Assembly (NCBI GenBank): GCA_007858575.1
Contig: CP042279.1
Span: forward strand, 5,334,501-5,398,500
Direction of reading: 5' to 3'
Source: Streptomyces sp. WAC08241
GTDB taxonomy: Bacteria > Actinomycetota > Actinomycetes > Streptomycetales > Streptomycetaceae
DNA length: 64,000 bases
In this document: one piece after another, positions 1-8,914 of the stretch
Layout: the number at the start of each line of letters is the position of its first letter
Position numbering within the stretch: the stretch's first letter is position 1
Translations under genes and position numbers: made by a program
The notes under the pieces: model-generated
Database searches by the model: none
Seen by the model: only the letters and a program-made list of their open reading frames with translations
What the model was told of the DNA's origin: nothing

Positions 1-1889
1 CCCCGGCCGCGTAGCCGGAGAGCCGTCCGGCCTTCTCGCGGGCGGTGCGGGCCCGGGCGGCGATCGCTTCGGCGCCGGGGGCGTCGACGTAGACGGAGGC
101 GACGATCCGGGCGTCGGAGCCCTCGCCGACGAAGTAGTGGATGCCCTTGTCGCCCCAGGCGAACATCGTCGCCCGCACGCCCCGTTTGTAGGCGGAGGTG
201 CCGAGGACCATGTCGTTCTCGGTCTGGCCCATGACCTTCAGGCACCAGCGGGCGCCGGCGTTCGCGGAGATGCCGGTGGGCAGCGACTTGGCGTCGGGGC
301 GCTGGGTGGCCAGCAGCAGCACGATCCCGGTGGCCGGGCCGCGCTTGACCAGGTCGGTGGCGATCTCCTCGAACTCCTTGCCGTGCTCGGGGTGCTCGAA
401 GAGGACCTGGCACTCATCCACCCCGACCACGATCGGGTGCAGCCGCAGCGACACCTTGTCGGCGAGCTGGGAGGTGACCTTGGACTCGGGGCAGATGTCC
501 CGGGCAGGGACCGGATCGCCTTGGTCCGGCGCCGCAGTTCCTCGCGCAGCTCGCGGAAGTCGGCCAGCACGTACCCAATCGACTCGTCGTCGTCTCCGGC
601 GGCGTGCCGGTGGGAGACGGCGTTGCCGACCGGGTCGAGGTCGCCGGTGCCCTTCATGTCATAGGTGTGCAGCTCGGCGCGCGGGTCGAGGGCGGCGATG
701 AGCAGCAGCAGGCGGAGCAGGAACGTCTTGCCCATGCGCGGGATCGCCCCGATGACCCCGGCGATGTACATCAGGGTGACGTCGACCCACCGCCCGCGCT
801 GGTCGGTGCCGTAGGCGACCGGCTTGAACAGGTCCACCCCGCCCGACTTCGCCAACGGCCAGGCGGGTTTCTTGGCCTGGTTCATGTCCTGGTCACCGAC
901 CCACAGCACGAGGCGTCCGGTGTGCTCGTTGGGCACCGCCTCGGGCCACACACAGCCGAGGGGGCGGCGCAGGCCGGAGGCGAGGCGTTCGCGGCGCTCG
1001 ATGATGTCGGTCACGGTCACGCCGAAGGGCAGGTTGCCCTCCGCGCGCCAGCCGGGGCCGTCGCGGGTGATGGGAGCGGTGAACTCGAACCCGTCCCGGC
1101 CCTTGCCCTGCGCTCTGGTTGATCGCCGGGATACCGAGGGCTCCCAGCGCGCGCAGGACGATGTCGGAGGTGAGCTTCATGGCCTTGGGCAGTTCGACGG
1201 CGCGGTGGACGACGGGGTCGTCCGCCTTGCGGCCGGCCGCACCGAGGGCGATCAGGACCGTGCTCACCGAGACGGCCTGCACCCATCCGGGCGCCAGCAC
1301 GTACAGGGCGAGCGCGGTGGTCAGGCCGATGAACAGGGCGAGGGCGGCGATGATGCCGCGCAGCCGCACCCGGCTGTCGCGCTGCGCGGACAGGCGCAGG
1401 TACTCGGCCGCGTCCTCGCGCCGCACGGCCGCGAGCCGGACCGCCTCGCCCTCGCGGTCGGCCATCCACCGCATCACGCCGCCGACGAACCGGCCGTCCC
1501 GGCGGGCGACTGGAGCGCGAAGCGCAGGGCGTAGACCGGGCGCGCAGCGCGTGGTAGCCGACCGCGTGGGCGTAGTGGCGGGCCACCCACCCGGTAGCGG
1601 TGCGCAGTTCAGTGGTCGACCGCAGCCAGACCGGAATCACGTCCCGGCGCTTGGCTGCGGCCAGTCGACCGAGGTAGCCGGGGCCGGTCGCGGCCGGGGT
1701 CGGCCGGTCGACCACCACCCGACCGGCCGCCTCCTCGCCCTCCAGGTCGGTCGGGTCGGTGGTCGGGGCCGTTTCGCGGGCGGCGCGGGCCTTGTCGAGG
1801 TCGACCACCTCGGCTCCGGCCGACCGGTCGTCGGCCATCTCCGCTTCGAGCCGGTCGAACAGCTCGCTGTCGTCATCGGGGTGCTTCAC
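1..1889 (-). CDS. TraB/FtsK-SpoIIIE family DNA translocase (3' end outside window)
   Basis: Conjugal DNA pump of the AICE; members of this family form a hexamer that moves double-stranded DNA between hyphae. The product starts MKHPDDDSELF, has two membrane segments (around GIIAALALFIGLTTALAL and VQAVSVSTVLIALGAAG), then the motor domain with Walker A GAIPRMGKTFLLR and Walker B IVVGVDECQ. A short LLLATQRPDAKS-like segment and the C-terminal recognition region run off the left edge. It is the last gene of a minus-strand operon of transfer genes. The frame breaks near 505, 1118, 1505 and 1540; all are compatible with one-base errors in G/C runs, and the conserved sequence resumes each time. The family assignment is firm; the plasmid subtype (pSAM2 TraSA-like) is inferred from neighbours. 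Confidence 0.9.
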
Positions 1890-1908
1890 TGAAACGTCCT
1901 CTCCAACA

Positions 1909-2175
1909 TCAAAGGGGGGACAGGAAAGGCCCGGGGCGGCCGGACGTCTTGGCGGAGGAACGGCCGCCCCGGGACGTAGCTACTGGGACTTCTCGGCGCT
2001 GGCGGGCGCCGTGGATGATGCGGTCGACCTTGCGTTCCAGGTCGGCCCGGTCGACCTGCTCACCGGCCGCGCAGCGCTTGGCCATGCGGGCCACGGCCCA
2101 CGCGACCTGTGCGTGCTCACGGGCGGTGAGCTGGGGGTAGTCCGGGTCCTGCTCGGTGTTCCTGGCCACGGTCAC
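1909..2175 (-). CDS. Small hypothetical protein of the transfer operon
   Basis: 88-residue hydrophilic protein (MTVARNTEQDPDYPQLTAR...) with a helical, charged middle (HAQVAWAVARMAKRCAAGEQ) and a basic C-terminus. It has no recognisable catalytic motif and no membrane segment. It lies between the Spd-like gene and the translocase gene, ending 20 bp upstream of the translocase start, so it is very probably co-transcribed with them. Small proteins of this size and position are common in Streptomyces AICEs, but I do not know a function. The reading frame is intact. Confidence 0.7.
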   Translation of the reverse strand: MTVARNTEQDPDYPQLTAREHAQVAWAVARMAKRCAAGEQVDRADLERKVDRIIHGARQRREVPVATSRGGRSSAKTSGRPGPFLSPL

Positions 2176-2246
2176 GGCCCCTTCCGGGTTGGGGCTGCCC
2201 TGACTCCCCTTGGCCCCCGTACGAGACGGGAGCCGCGGGCAGCCGG

Positions 2247-2626
2247 TCAGCGGCGGCGCTTGCGGGACTTCGCGAGGGTCTTGGCGGCGGCCTTGCCGTC
2301 CGGGCCTCCCACCGACTTCACGACCGTGACGACGCCCCAGGCCAGGACGGCGGCCAGGAACGCGAGCAGAGCCAGGTTCGCCGCGATCGCCGTCAGCGCG
2401 CCAACGAGCAAGGGACCGAAGTACACCCCGGCGGCGACGGTGCCGGCGCCGATGCCGGAGCCGAGTGCGATCCGCTGAACCGTCCGGTTCGGCGGCGCCT
2501 GGTGGATGTGCTGGTGCACCACCTGCGGGGTCGCGGTGGGCTGAACCGGCGCGGGAGGTGGTCGGCGTAGGCGTAGGTGCCGTCCGGGAGCCGGACGACC
2601 GGGGCGGGCTCGGGGAGATTGCTCAT
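2247..2626 (-). CDS. Spd-like mobile-element membrane protein
   Basis: Likely plasmid-spread (Spd-type) protein, the class that helps transferred DNA move along the mycelium of the recipient. It starts MSNLPEPAPVVRLPDGTYAY after a good AAGGAG site, has a proline-rich segment with VVHQHIHQAPP, then a hydrophobic stretch (about GIGAGTVAAGVYFGPLLVG and LALLAFLAAVLAWGVVTVV) forming two membrane helices, and a basic tail ending SRKRRR. A missing base near 2558 separates the N-terminal half from the membrane half; restoring it joins them. Size, topology and position next to the translocase match Spd proteins of pSAM2-type elements, but the family is poorly conserved in sequence. Confidence 0.75.
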
Positions 2627-2648
2627 GACGGGGTCTCCTTGCTGCCGC

Positions 2649-2983
2649 TCAGGCGGCAGACGTGTCGGGGTAGGCGCAAGGGGTGCACATGCCGATCGAG
2701 GCGGGATGCGGTATCCGGCGTCCCGCCCGCACTCCGGGCAGAGGCGCCGGGCCGCGTTCGCCCGCTCCAGAGCCGCCCGCTTGGCCGGGGTCATCGGCCG
2801 GACCGGGCGGGCAAGGTCGACGCGGTAGAGGTAGGCGACCAGCGGCCCGCGCCGACGCCGGGGGCGTTCGAGCTGGGCGACGACCGGCTGACCGGCCGGG
2901 CGGAGCCCGAGGGCGCGGAGCTGGCGGAAGGTGGCTAGCCCCTCCGGCGCAAGGCGCCAGCGGTAGACGGGCAGGGTGCTCAT
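2649..2983 (-). CDS. C4 zinc-binding protein (RRQRL-motif type) of AICE
   Basis: Small basic protein of about 111 residues beginning MSTLPVYRWRLAPEGLATFR. The C-terminus carries two CxxC pairs (CPECGRDAGYRIP and CTPC), a four-cysteine zinc ribbon. It resembles the small zinc-binding proteins regularly found in Streptomyces conjugation operons; the role is unknown, perhaps DNA or RNA binding. Its start overlaps the stop of the GGDEF gene upstream (ATGA at 2980-2983), showing translational coupling. The frame breaks near 2700 just before the second CxxC. Confidence 0.75.
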
Positions 2984-3599
2984 GCCGCGCCGCGCCGTCC
3001 GGGGCGGCGGCCGGCCACCGATCCGAGCAGCCGTCCGAGGCGGGCCCGGTAGGGTCCGGGGCGGCCGGAGTGCTTGGCCGCGTACATGGCCTCATCGGCA
3101 CGACGCAGCAGCACCGATAGGTCCTCGCCGGGGTGGTCGGCGGCCCGTACCCACCCCAGGGACACCGTGGTGTGCACGGCGGGGCGGTGTCGATTGGGCG
3201 GGCCAGGACGCGGGCGAGGGTATGCAGCCGGTCGGCCATGGTGCCGTCGCGGTCGATGACGACGGCGGCGAACTCATCCCCGCCCAGCCGTCCCGCCACC
3301 CCGCCGGGGGTGACGGCGTGGGCGAGGCGTGCGGCGACCGCGGCGAGCAGCGCGTCCCCGGCGGCGTGGCCGTGGGTGTCGTTGATCTGCTTGAAGCGGT
3401 CGACGTCGGCGAGGACCACCACCGCTCTCGGGTCCTTCAGCAGGACGGTGGCCCGGCGGGTGAAGCCGTCGCGGGTGCGCAGCCCGGTCAGCGGGTCACG
3501 GCGCGCACGGCGTAAGGAGCGGCGCAGCCACACCGTATGGACCGACCACCCGACCGCCAGCGGACCCGCGGCAGCGAGGGAGGCGAAGAGGACACTCAT
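2980..3599 (-). CDS. GGDEF-domain protein (putative diguanylate cyclase)
   Basis: About 206 residues. An N-terminal membrane anchor (MSVLFASLAAAGPLAVGWSV) leads directly into a GGDEF domain: RRDPLTGLRTRDGF start motif, LADVDRFKQINDTHGHAAGD and the intact signature RLGGDEFAAVV. This predicts synthesis of cyclic di-GMP at the membrane. No EAL domain and no sensor domain is present. An I-site (RxxD) is not obvious. The gene is coupled on both sides by ATGA overlaps (3596-3599 and 2980-2983), so it is a fixed part of the transfer operon. The frame breaks near 3182. In Streptomyces c-di-GMP controls development through BldD, so an element-borne cyclase could tie transfer to the developmental state; that link is inference. 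Confidence 0.85.
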
Positions 3600-4593
3600 G
3601 CCGCAGTCCCTTCGAGAAGGAGGCCGCCGTCGCGGTGTTCCTGATAGCGGGTGGAGACCCAGCCCACCGACCAGCCACACAGCTCCGCCGCCGCCCGCAC
3701 CGGCAGACCCTCGCCGAACGCGGCGTGCACGACAGCGCGGGCGCGGTCCTCGGAAGCTTCTCGTTCACCGGCCCACCGGACAGCAGCGCGGCCCGTTCAC
3801 GAGCCGCCCGCTCCTCACGCTCTTTCCGCTCCCGGCGGGCCGTCGTCTCCCGCTCCAACCGCTCGGCCTCGCGGCGCTGGACGGCCTCACGCTCACGGCG
3901 TTCACGCTCGCGCTCCTGCTGTTCACGCTCCCGCTCACGGCGTTCACGGGCCTCCCGCTCCGCCCGCTCGGCAGCCTCCCGCCGCTCCTGCTCCTCACGC
4001 CGGGCCTGCTCTTCCCGCTCGGCCTGCTCACGGCCGATCCGGGCTTCGTGGTCGCGCTGTTCACGGGCCTGCGCGGCTTCGTACTCACGCCGCTCCCGCT
4101 CACGGCGCTCGGCCGCTTCCCGCCGCTCCGCAGCCGCCCTCTCACGGGCTTCCCGCTCCGCTTGCTCCCTGGCCTTCAGCTCAGCCAGAGCAGCAGCGAT
4201 GGCACGCCGGTAAGCGAGGCCGGTCTCTGCGGTGACGATCAGCAGCAGCGGAGCGACCGAGTGGACCGCGACGCCGACCAGGTCTTTCTTCAGCGCACTG
4301 TCAGCCACGTTCAGGGCAAGCGTCATGCCGCCGGTCATCCACCGCAGCACGATGGGCCACCGTCCGCCGTCCCCGCCCAGGCGGGCCAGGACCGAGTCGA
4401 GGCGGACCACGATGACGACCGCCGCGTCCACGACCACGGGCAGAATCGGTGCGGTCCAGCCCCAGCCCTCCGGGGTGTGCCGGGACGCCAGCGGGGTGAC
4501 AGTCAGAACCGAATACAGCATCGCCCCAGCCACGATCAGCCACGTGCCGACCGACAGAGCGCGGTCGGCCGAACGGATCTGAACACTGTTCAC
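3596..4593 (-). CDS. DUF2637 membrane protein with long charged helix
   Basis: About 332 residues in three parts. The N-terminal DUF2637-type region has around four membrane segments (ALSVGTWLIVAGAMLYSVL, TAPILPVVVDAAVVIVV, MTGGMTLALNVAD, VAPLLLIVTAETG). The middle is an unusually long Arg/Glu/Gln-rich single helix or coiled coil, about 110 residues of RERERREREAV-type repeats. The C-terminus after the break at 3757 is a short helix-turn-helix-like segment (VRAAAELCGWSVGWVSTRYQ). A GTG start overlaps the upstream stop (GTGA, 4590-4593). Proteins of this family accompany AICE transfer operons; DNA contact through the C-terminus is inferred, and the biochemical role is unknown. Confidence 0.8.
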
Positions 4594-4928
4594 GCCGCCG
4601 CCCCCGAACCCGCAAGCACCCGCTCCGGATCCGGTACCGAGGTGTAGCCGGTCAGCTCCAGCTCGGCCCCGGCGAACACCATGAGGGCTTTCAGGACCTG
4701 CGTCCGGCCGTCGCGCTGAACGCGGTGAACGACCGACTCCGGGGCGATGTTCAGCGCCTCGCGCCACGCCTCGAACGCGGCGAAGTCGTCATGGAACGAC
4801 AGCGACAGCCGCTCCGGGTAGACCGTGGCGACGTCCACCCACGGCGCCGGCAGATGCGGGAAGTCCACCGCGAGCAGCCGCAGCGCCGACAGCGGAACGG
4901 ACAGGTCCGCCAGCGTCAGCCCGCTCAC
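4590..4928 (-). CDS. Hypothetical protein of the transfer operon
   Basis: 112 residues, intact frame, MSGLTLADLSVPLSALRLLA... It is soluble and alpha/beta-like, with conserved-looking aromatic and acidic residues (FPHLPAPWVDVATVYPERL, FHDDFAAFEAWREAL). No known domain recognised. Its start overlaps the stop of the DUF6284 gene (ATGA at 4925-4928) and its stop overlaps the start of the DUF2637 gene, so it is translationally coupled in the operon. Proteins like this occur repeatedly at the same place in Streptomyces AICEs, which supports it as a real gene without giving a function. Confidence 0.75.
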   Translation of the reverse strand: MSGLTLADLSVPLSALRLLAVDFPHLPAPWVDVATVYPERLSLSFHDDFAAFEAWREALNIAPESVVHRVQRDGRTQVLKALMVFAGAELELTGYTSVPDPERVLAGSGAAA

Positions 4929-5191
4929 GCGACACCGCCCGACTGCACCGTACCGGCGCGGTTGGTCAGGTCCCGACGCTCGGCCATCACCCGGTTACGG
5001 GCCCGGCGGATCCGCCGCTCGTCCAGCACCGTGGCCGGGCGGTCCAGGGTCATGATCTGCGCGTCGAGCAGGTCGACCTCCGCCAGGATCAGCGGCATCT
5101 CGGTCTCGATCGCGTCCAGCTCCGCGTCCGACGGCTCACCGTCGAACGGGTTGGCCGTAACAACGGGCTGAAGTGCAGCGATGGACAACAT
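4925..5191 (-). CDS. DUF6284 family protein, first gene of transfer operon
   Basis: 88 residues, MLSIAALQPVVTANPFDGEP..., acidic N-terminal half (PSDAELDAIETEMPLILAEVDLL) followed by a basic helix (LDERRIRRARNRVMAERRDL). It matches the DUF6284 family of actinobacterial mobile elements; function unknown. The start at 5191 is favoured over in-frame upstream codons because GGAAGGAA lies 10 bases ahead of it. As the first gene after the 690-bp regulatory gap it probably sets the operon start. The reading frame is intact. Confidence 0.75.
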   Translation of the reverse strand: MLSIAALQPVVTANPFDGEPSDAELDAIETEMPLILAEVDLLDAQIMTLDRPATVLDERRIRRARNRVMAERRDLTNRAGTVQSGGVA

Positions 5192-5450
5192 TGGGTGTGT
5201 TCCTTCCAGACAGGAACGGCTCGAACCGACCCCCGGTGTTCGAGCACCGGGGGTCTCGCTGTTTGGAACCATCCGGCTCTCAACCCCGCCCGTACGGCAC
5301 CCCGCGAATGGGGCCCGGACGGGCGGAGGAGGTAATCGGCCGGCGCCCGTGGGACGCCGGTGGTCAGGTGACGCGGTGGGCGTAGCCGCTCCGCCGGTCC
5401 AGCGGAGGCGGCGCCCAGGGTCTTAAGCGCTTCACGTCGGCCTCCAGAGA

Positions 5451-5529
5451 GGGGCGGACATGGGTACGTGGGTGTAGCTCGCGATCTCTGCCCCTGTGTC
5501 ACCGCACGCGTAGATCACTTGTCCGCCCC
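5451..5529. repeat. Long-range inverted repeat GGGGCGGACA / TGTCCGCCCC
   Basis: Perfect 10-bp arms at 5451-5460 and 5520-5529 separated by 59 bp, inside the divergent regulatory gap upstream of the transfer operon. It could be a pair of operator half-sites or part of a cis-acting transfer locus. No T-run follows, so it is unlikely to be a simple terminator. Confidence 0.45.
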
Positions 5530-5737
5530 ACAAGGACGGCCTGGGAAAGGTGCTTGCTGCTCGCGCGGCAGGGCCTACGGCTTGTCGCAGATGCCTGTAG
5601 CTCTCTGTTCAGTTCTCAACCGTGACAGGCGCTTCCATCGAGCTGATCCGCCTAATACGGGGCTCTCCGGGCGTCATATGTGCAGGTCAAATAGGGCTGT
5701 TAGTCCGCTCCCTCGGGCGGAGGAAGCGGCCTTGCGT

Positions 5738-5843
5738 CTCTGCCTCAGAGTGCACTGTGAGGCAGAGTTCGTCAACCCGTCTGGGAACAAGGCGGGCCGC
5801 GCCGCTGGTTCCCTCCCTGCTGCTTTGGCACTATGAGGCAGAG
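5738..5843. promoter_or_regulatory. Palindromic operator, probable GntR/KorSA-type autoregulatory site
   Basis: Arms CTCTGCCTCA (5738-5747) and TGAGGCAGAG (5758-5767) flank a 10-bp core that is itself nearly palindromic. A third identical half-site TGAGGCAGAG lies at 5834-5843, 38 bases before the gntR start. Position and symmetry fit an autoregulatory operator of the GntR repressor; KorSA of pSAM2 works in this way. The assignment to this regulator is inference. Confidence 0.55.
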
Positions 5844-5880
5844 GCCACGTTGCGTGGGACGGAGAGAACCCGAGGTGAAG

Positions 5881-6230
5881 ATGGTCGAGTGGACCGGCAA
5901 GCCCGCCTATCAGCAGGTGGCCGACGACCTTCGGCGGAGGATCGCGGCCGGCGAGTTCGCACAGTCGGAGAAGCTGCCGTCGCTCTCCGAGCTCCAGGAC
6001 GCGTACGGAGCCACGGTCACCGTGGCCCGCGACGCGATCCGTCAGCTCAAGACCGACGGGCTCGCCGTGAGCCACCAGGGCAAGGGAGCGTTCTCACCCG
6101 CGATGCCGCGGCTGCGGCCAGGCTGGCCGACCCGAGCGCGGCCATCGAAGAACTGCGGGAGGAAGTGGCCAAGCTTCGCAGTGAGGTCGGAGACCTGCGA
6201 GAGCGCGTCGCCGTGCTCGAAGGCAACTGA
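5881..6230 (+). CDS. GntR family transcriptional regulator (KorSA-like)
   Basis: About 117 residues. The winged HTH at residues 1-75 is clear (GKPAYQQVADDLRRRIAAGEF, EKLPSLSELQDAYGATVTVARDAIRQLK), followed by a short coiled coil (ADPSAAIEELREEVAKLRSE) instead of a ligand-binding domain. This small architecture is typical of GntR repressors of actinomycete conjugative elements, such as KorSA of pSAM2, which keep transfer genes off. The frame breaks near 6095, just after SHQGKGAF. The start at 5881 (ATGGTCGAG) follows GAGGTGAAG. The gene is divergent from the transfer operon, with a palindrome upstream. Confidence 0.85.
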
Positions 6231-6461
6231 CCTCCGTAGGGTTCGCGCCGATCTGTACGGGCCGCTGAGCTGAGACATGGACACCTCTCTTGTAGGTGTG
6301 CCATTTTCTCCTCAGGGGCCCTCGGGGCGTTATCACGTTCCTCTACTCGATTGAGCGCCAGGTCTTTTATACATCCGCTTACACATGCACTATCACTGTT
6401 TTCCATGGACCTAACCGGAGAGCTACACTCGCAGCTCCGGCTAGCTATCTAGGAGGGGTAG

Positions 6462-6840
6462 ATGGCTCGCAAGCGCCCAGACTGGAATCCTGATCTCCTG
6501 CGTCAGCACAGGGAGGAGATTGGACTCACGCTGGAAGACACGGGGAAAAGCTCCGAGAAATCGCGGAGCGGCACGGCTTCAATATTGCGGCCAACTTCCA
6601 AACCATCTGGGGGCACGAAAGGGGGCGGTGTACCCCGGCCCGCACTATCGCCGGGCTTACTGCCGCCTCTATCGCCGGAACGAAGCCCAGCTCGGGTTCC
6701 GTCGAGCGCTGCCAGGAGAGGAATCTCCCATGGATTCAGTCCCCGTACCCGTACCCCGAACGCAAGGCCTTCCCGATCAGCCACAAGCTGTACGCCAAGC
6801 CCTCAGCAGCATTCGGGGGAACCCAGGACGCCGACAGTGA
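6462..6840 (+). CDS. Helix-turn-helix protein, possibly fused to the downstream kinase
   Basis: Starts MARKRPDWNPDLLRQHREEI after an AGGAGGGG ribosome site. After correcting breaks near 6544 and 6625 the product reads as an XRE-like DNA-binding domain (LTLEDTGEKLREIAERHGFN, then NFQTIWGHERG) followed by a basic region (PHYRRAYCRLYRRNEAQLGF). The stop at 6838-6840 is reached only in the uncorrected frame. Removing one extra C near 6745 would continue directly into the kinase (MDSVPYPYPERKAFPISHKL). It is therefore either a separate regulator overlapping the kinase gene, or the N-terminal domain of one HTH-kinase-kinase protein. The HTH assignment rests on pattern only. Confidence 0.6.
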
Positions 6841-8056
6841 AGCCCTGATCGATCGCGTGATGGACGCCTGGGGGCGTCGCCACTCGGACGGAGGCTCGGG
6901 CGGACCGTCCGTGATCCTGGTCGGAGGGTACGCCGGGTCCGGAAAATCGGAGTTCGCGAAGTTTCTGGGCAGCCTCACCGGTTGGCCGATTCTCGACAAG
7001 GATTCGCTTACCCGCCCATTGGTGGATCAGCTCCTGATCGCACTCGGCGGAGAGGCGAACGACCGCAGTTCGGAGCTGTACCGGGAGAAGGTTCGCCCCT
7101 TGAGTATCGCTGCCTCATGGAGGCGGCATGGGACAACGTCGACTGTGGAATCTCGACAATTCTCGATGCACCTTTCATCTCGGAATTCTCCCAGGTCGAA
7201 TGGATGCAGCGATTCCAGAACCGGTGCCGGTCGAAGCGAGTTTCCGTTGCGGCGATCTGGGTCGAATGCGACCCCGACTCGATGCGTGAGTACATCGAGT
7301 TCCGTGGTGCAGCCCGGGACGCTTGGAAGATGCAGGAGTGGGATGAGTACCTGAAGGGGCTCGACTTCTCGATGCGCCCGCAGGGCCCTCACTTCGTGGT
7401 GGACAACCGGCTTGGCGCCGCCGTCGCCATGGTGGACGAAGCGAAGGATGTCCTGAGCGGGGAGGACTGTGACCCCTCCGGCGTGATCCTGTACGGGCCT
7501 CCCAGCGCCGGGAAGGACACGGTGTCGGCTGAACTCTCCCACCTCAACCCGGCCTTCACTCTCTTCCAGCGCCTTAAGGCCGGGCCGGGCCGGACTACGG
7601 GGTACCGGCTCACCACCGCCGACCACATCAACGATCTCGCACTGGCGGGGAGCTGCTGTACCGGAACGCCAGGTACGGAGCCGAGTACGCGATCGATCGT
7701 GCCGAGGTGAGGTCTCTCCTGGCAGCGGACTGCATCCCCGTCCCGCACATGGGGCAGGTCGAGGGGCGCGCGCGGTTGAGGCGTTCCCCACGCATTGGGT
7801 CAAGGTGCTGCTCTGGTGTTCCGAGGAGACAACCCGGGAACGTTGCATCGCGCGCGGGGACAAGGACGTCGACGCCCGTCTCAAGGTCTGGCACGAGACG
7901 CGGCAAGATCTGCTGGACCATGCGACAGAACCATGGACGCTTGTGATCCGAACCGATGAGGTTGGCCCGGTCGAGGCTGCCCAGGTCATCGACTTTGCCA
8001 GGGCGTCCGGTTCCACCAGCAAGGTACGCGGCGACATCCGGGAGCTTGTCGGATGA
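6730..8056 (+). CDS. Tandem P-loop kinase (AAA_33/zeta-like plus guanylate-kinase-like)
   Basis: About 440 residues with two nucleotide-binding kinase modules. The first has Walker A GGYAGSGKSEFAKF, an LDKDSLTRPL motif and a lid-like region (AIWVECDPDSMREY), resembling small-molecule or zeta-toxin-like P-loop kinases. The second has Walker A GPPSAGKDTV, a YRLTTADHIN substrate-like segment, and VKVLLWCSEETTRERCIAR as lid, resembling guanylate kinase or PhnN. No stop separates the modules. Breaks near 6745, 7098, 7648 and 7765. The gene ends in an ATGA overlap with the oxidoreductase gene. The substrates are unknown; a two-step phosphorylation of a nucleoside or sugar is a possibility. Lower GC than the transfer genes suggests separate acquisition. 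Confidence 0.7.
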
Positions 8057-8914
8057 CCGTTCTCGGCATCCTGCACCCCGGCAGCATGGGGGCGGCGGTC
8101 GCGGCCCAGGCGAAGAGCAGAGGGGCCCGTGTGCTCTGGTGTCCCACGGAGCGCAGCGCGGCGAGCAGGAAACGCGCGGAGGAGTACGGGCTCGAACCAG
8201 TCGCTGCGCTGCGGGAGCTGAGCGAGCAGGCCGACATCGTCCTGAGTATCTGCCCCCGCCCATGCGGAAGAGGTCGCGGCGGCGGTCGCTGCCCAGTCCT
8301 TCTCAGGGCTCTACGTCGACGGCAACGCAGTCTCCCCGGCCGCCATGCGCCGCATTGCCGAAACAATCTCGCGCGCCGGCGCGACTGTGGTCGACGGTGC
8401 CGTGGTCGGCTCCCTCCGACGGGCTCGAAGTCCCCCGCCTGTACGCGGCCGGTCCCGGTGACGCGCTGGCCCGAGTCACGGCCCTCTTCAAGGGGTCAAC
8501 GGTCCGGGTGCATGAACTGCCGGGGCCGTCGGCCAGGCTTCCGCGCTCAAGCTGTCCTACAGCAGCTACCAGAAAGCGAGCCGGGCGTTGGCCGCGGTCT
8601 CGTACGCACTCGCTGCTGAGCATGGCGTCGAGGAAGAGCTACTCGACATTGCGAGGGGCGGGCGAGCAGCTACCTCGCGGAGACGGAGTACTTCCCGAAG
8701 ACCGCAGCGCGCGCGTGGCGCTGGGCTCCCGAGATGGAGGAGGTGGCCCGCGCTCTCGATGAGGCGGAGCTGCCCTCGAACTGGCGGCCGCCGCCGCCGC
8801 CGTGCTGGAGCGGTGGGGCGCGCTCAGGACAAGCCCATGACCGTCGAACAGGCCCTTACCACCTTGCATACACCGATGAGCGTCGAAGGAGTGGAGCTAG
8901 AGAGCAAGGGCTGA
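8053..8914 (+). CDS. NAD(P)-dependent oxidoreductase, 6PGDH-like with DUF1932 domain
   Basis: About 287 residues. The N-terminal Rossmann domain reads MTVLGILHPGSMGAAVAAQA, with the GxxxxG-type turn as HPGSMG. The helical C-terminal domain contains SAASALKLSYSSYQKASRAL, the pattern of DUF1932 in 6-phosphogluconate/3-hydroxyisobutyrate-dehydrogenase relatives, including the catalytic-type lysine. It presumably oxidises or reduces a small hydroxy-acid or phosphorylated metabolite with NAD(P). The start overlaps the kinase stop (ATGA, 8053-8056), so the two are coupled. At least five breaks lie between 8250 and 8825. The 3' end overlaps that of the convergent HAD gene by 18 bp. Confidence 0.75.

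Larger units (their letters stand above)
5192..5880. other. Intergenic regulatory region between transfer operon and gntR
   Basis: Divergent gap with no convincing gene: short open frames here lack ribosome sites and show no codon bias. It contains a long-range inverted repeat (5451-5460 with 5520-5529) and a 30-bp palindrome with an extra half-site close to the GntR start. By analogy with pSAM2, the promoters for transfer genes and regulator, and possibly the cis-acting transfer locus, would lie here. Confidence 0.6.

Noticed and set aside
5466..5836. Two overlapping short plus-strand frames in the divergent region
   Set aside because: No codon bias, no ribosome site, and they run across the palindrome that looks like an operator.
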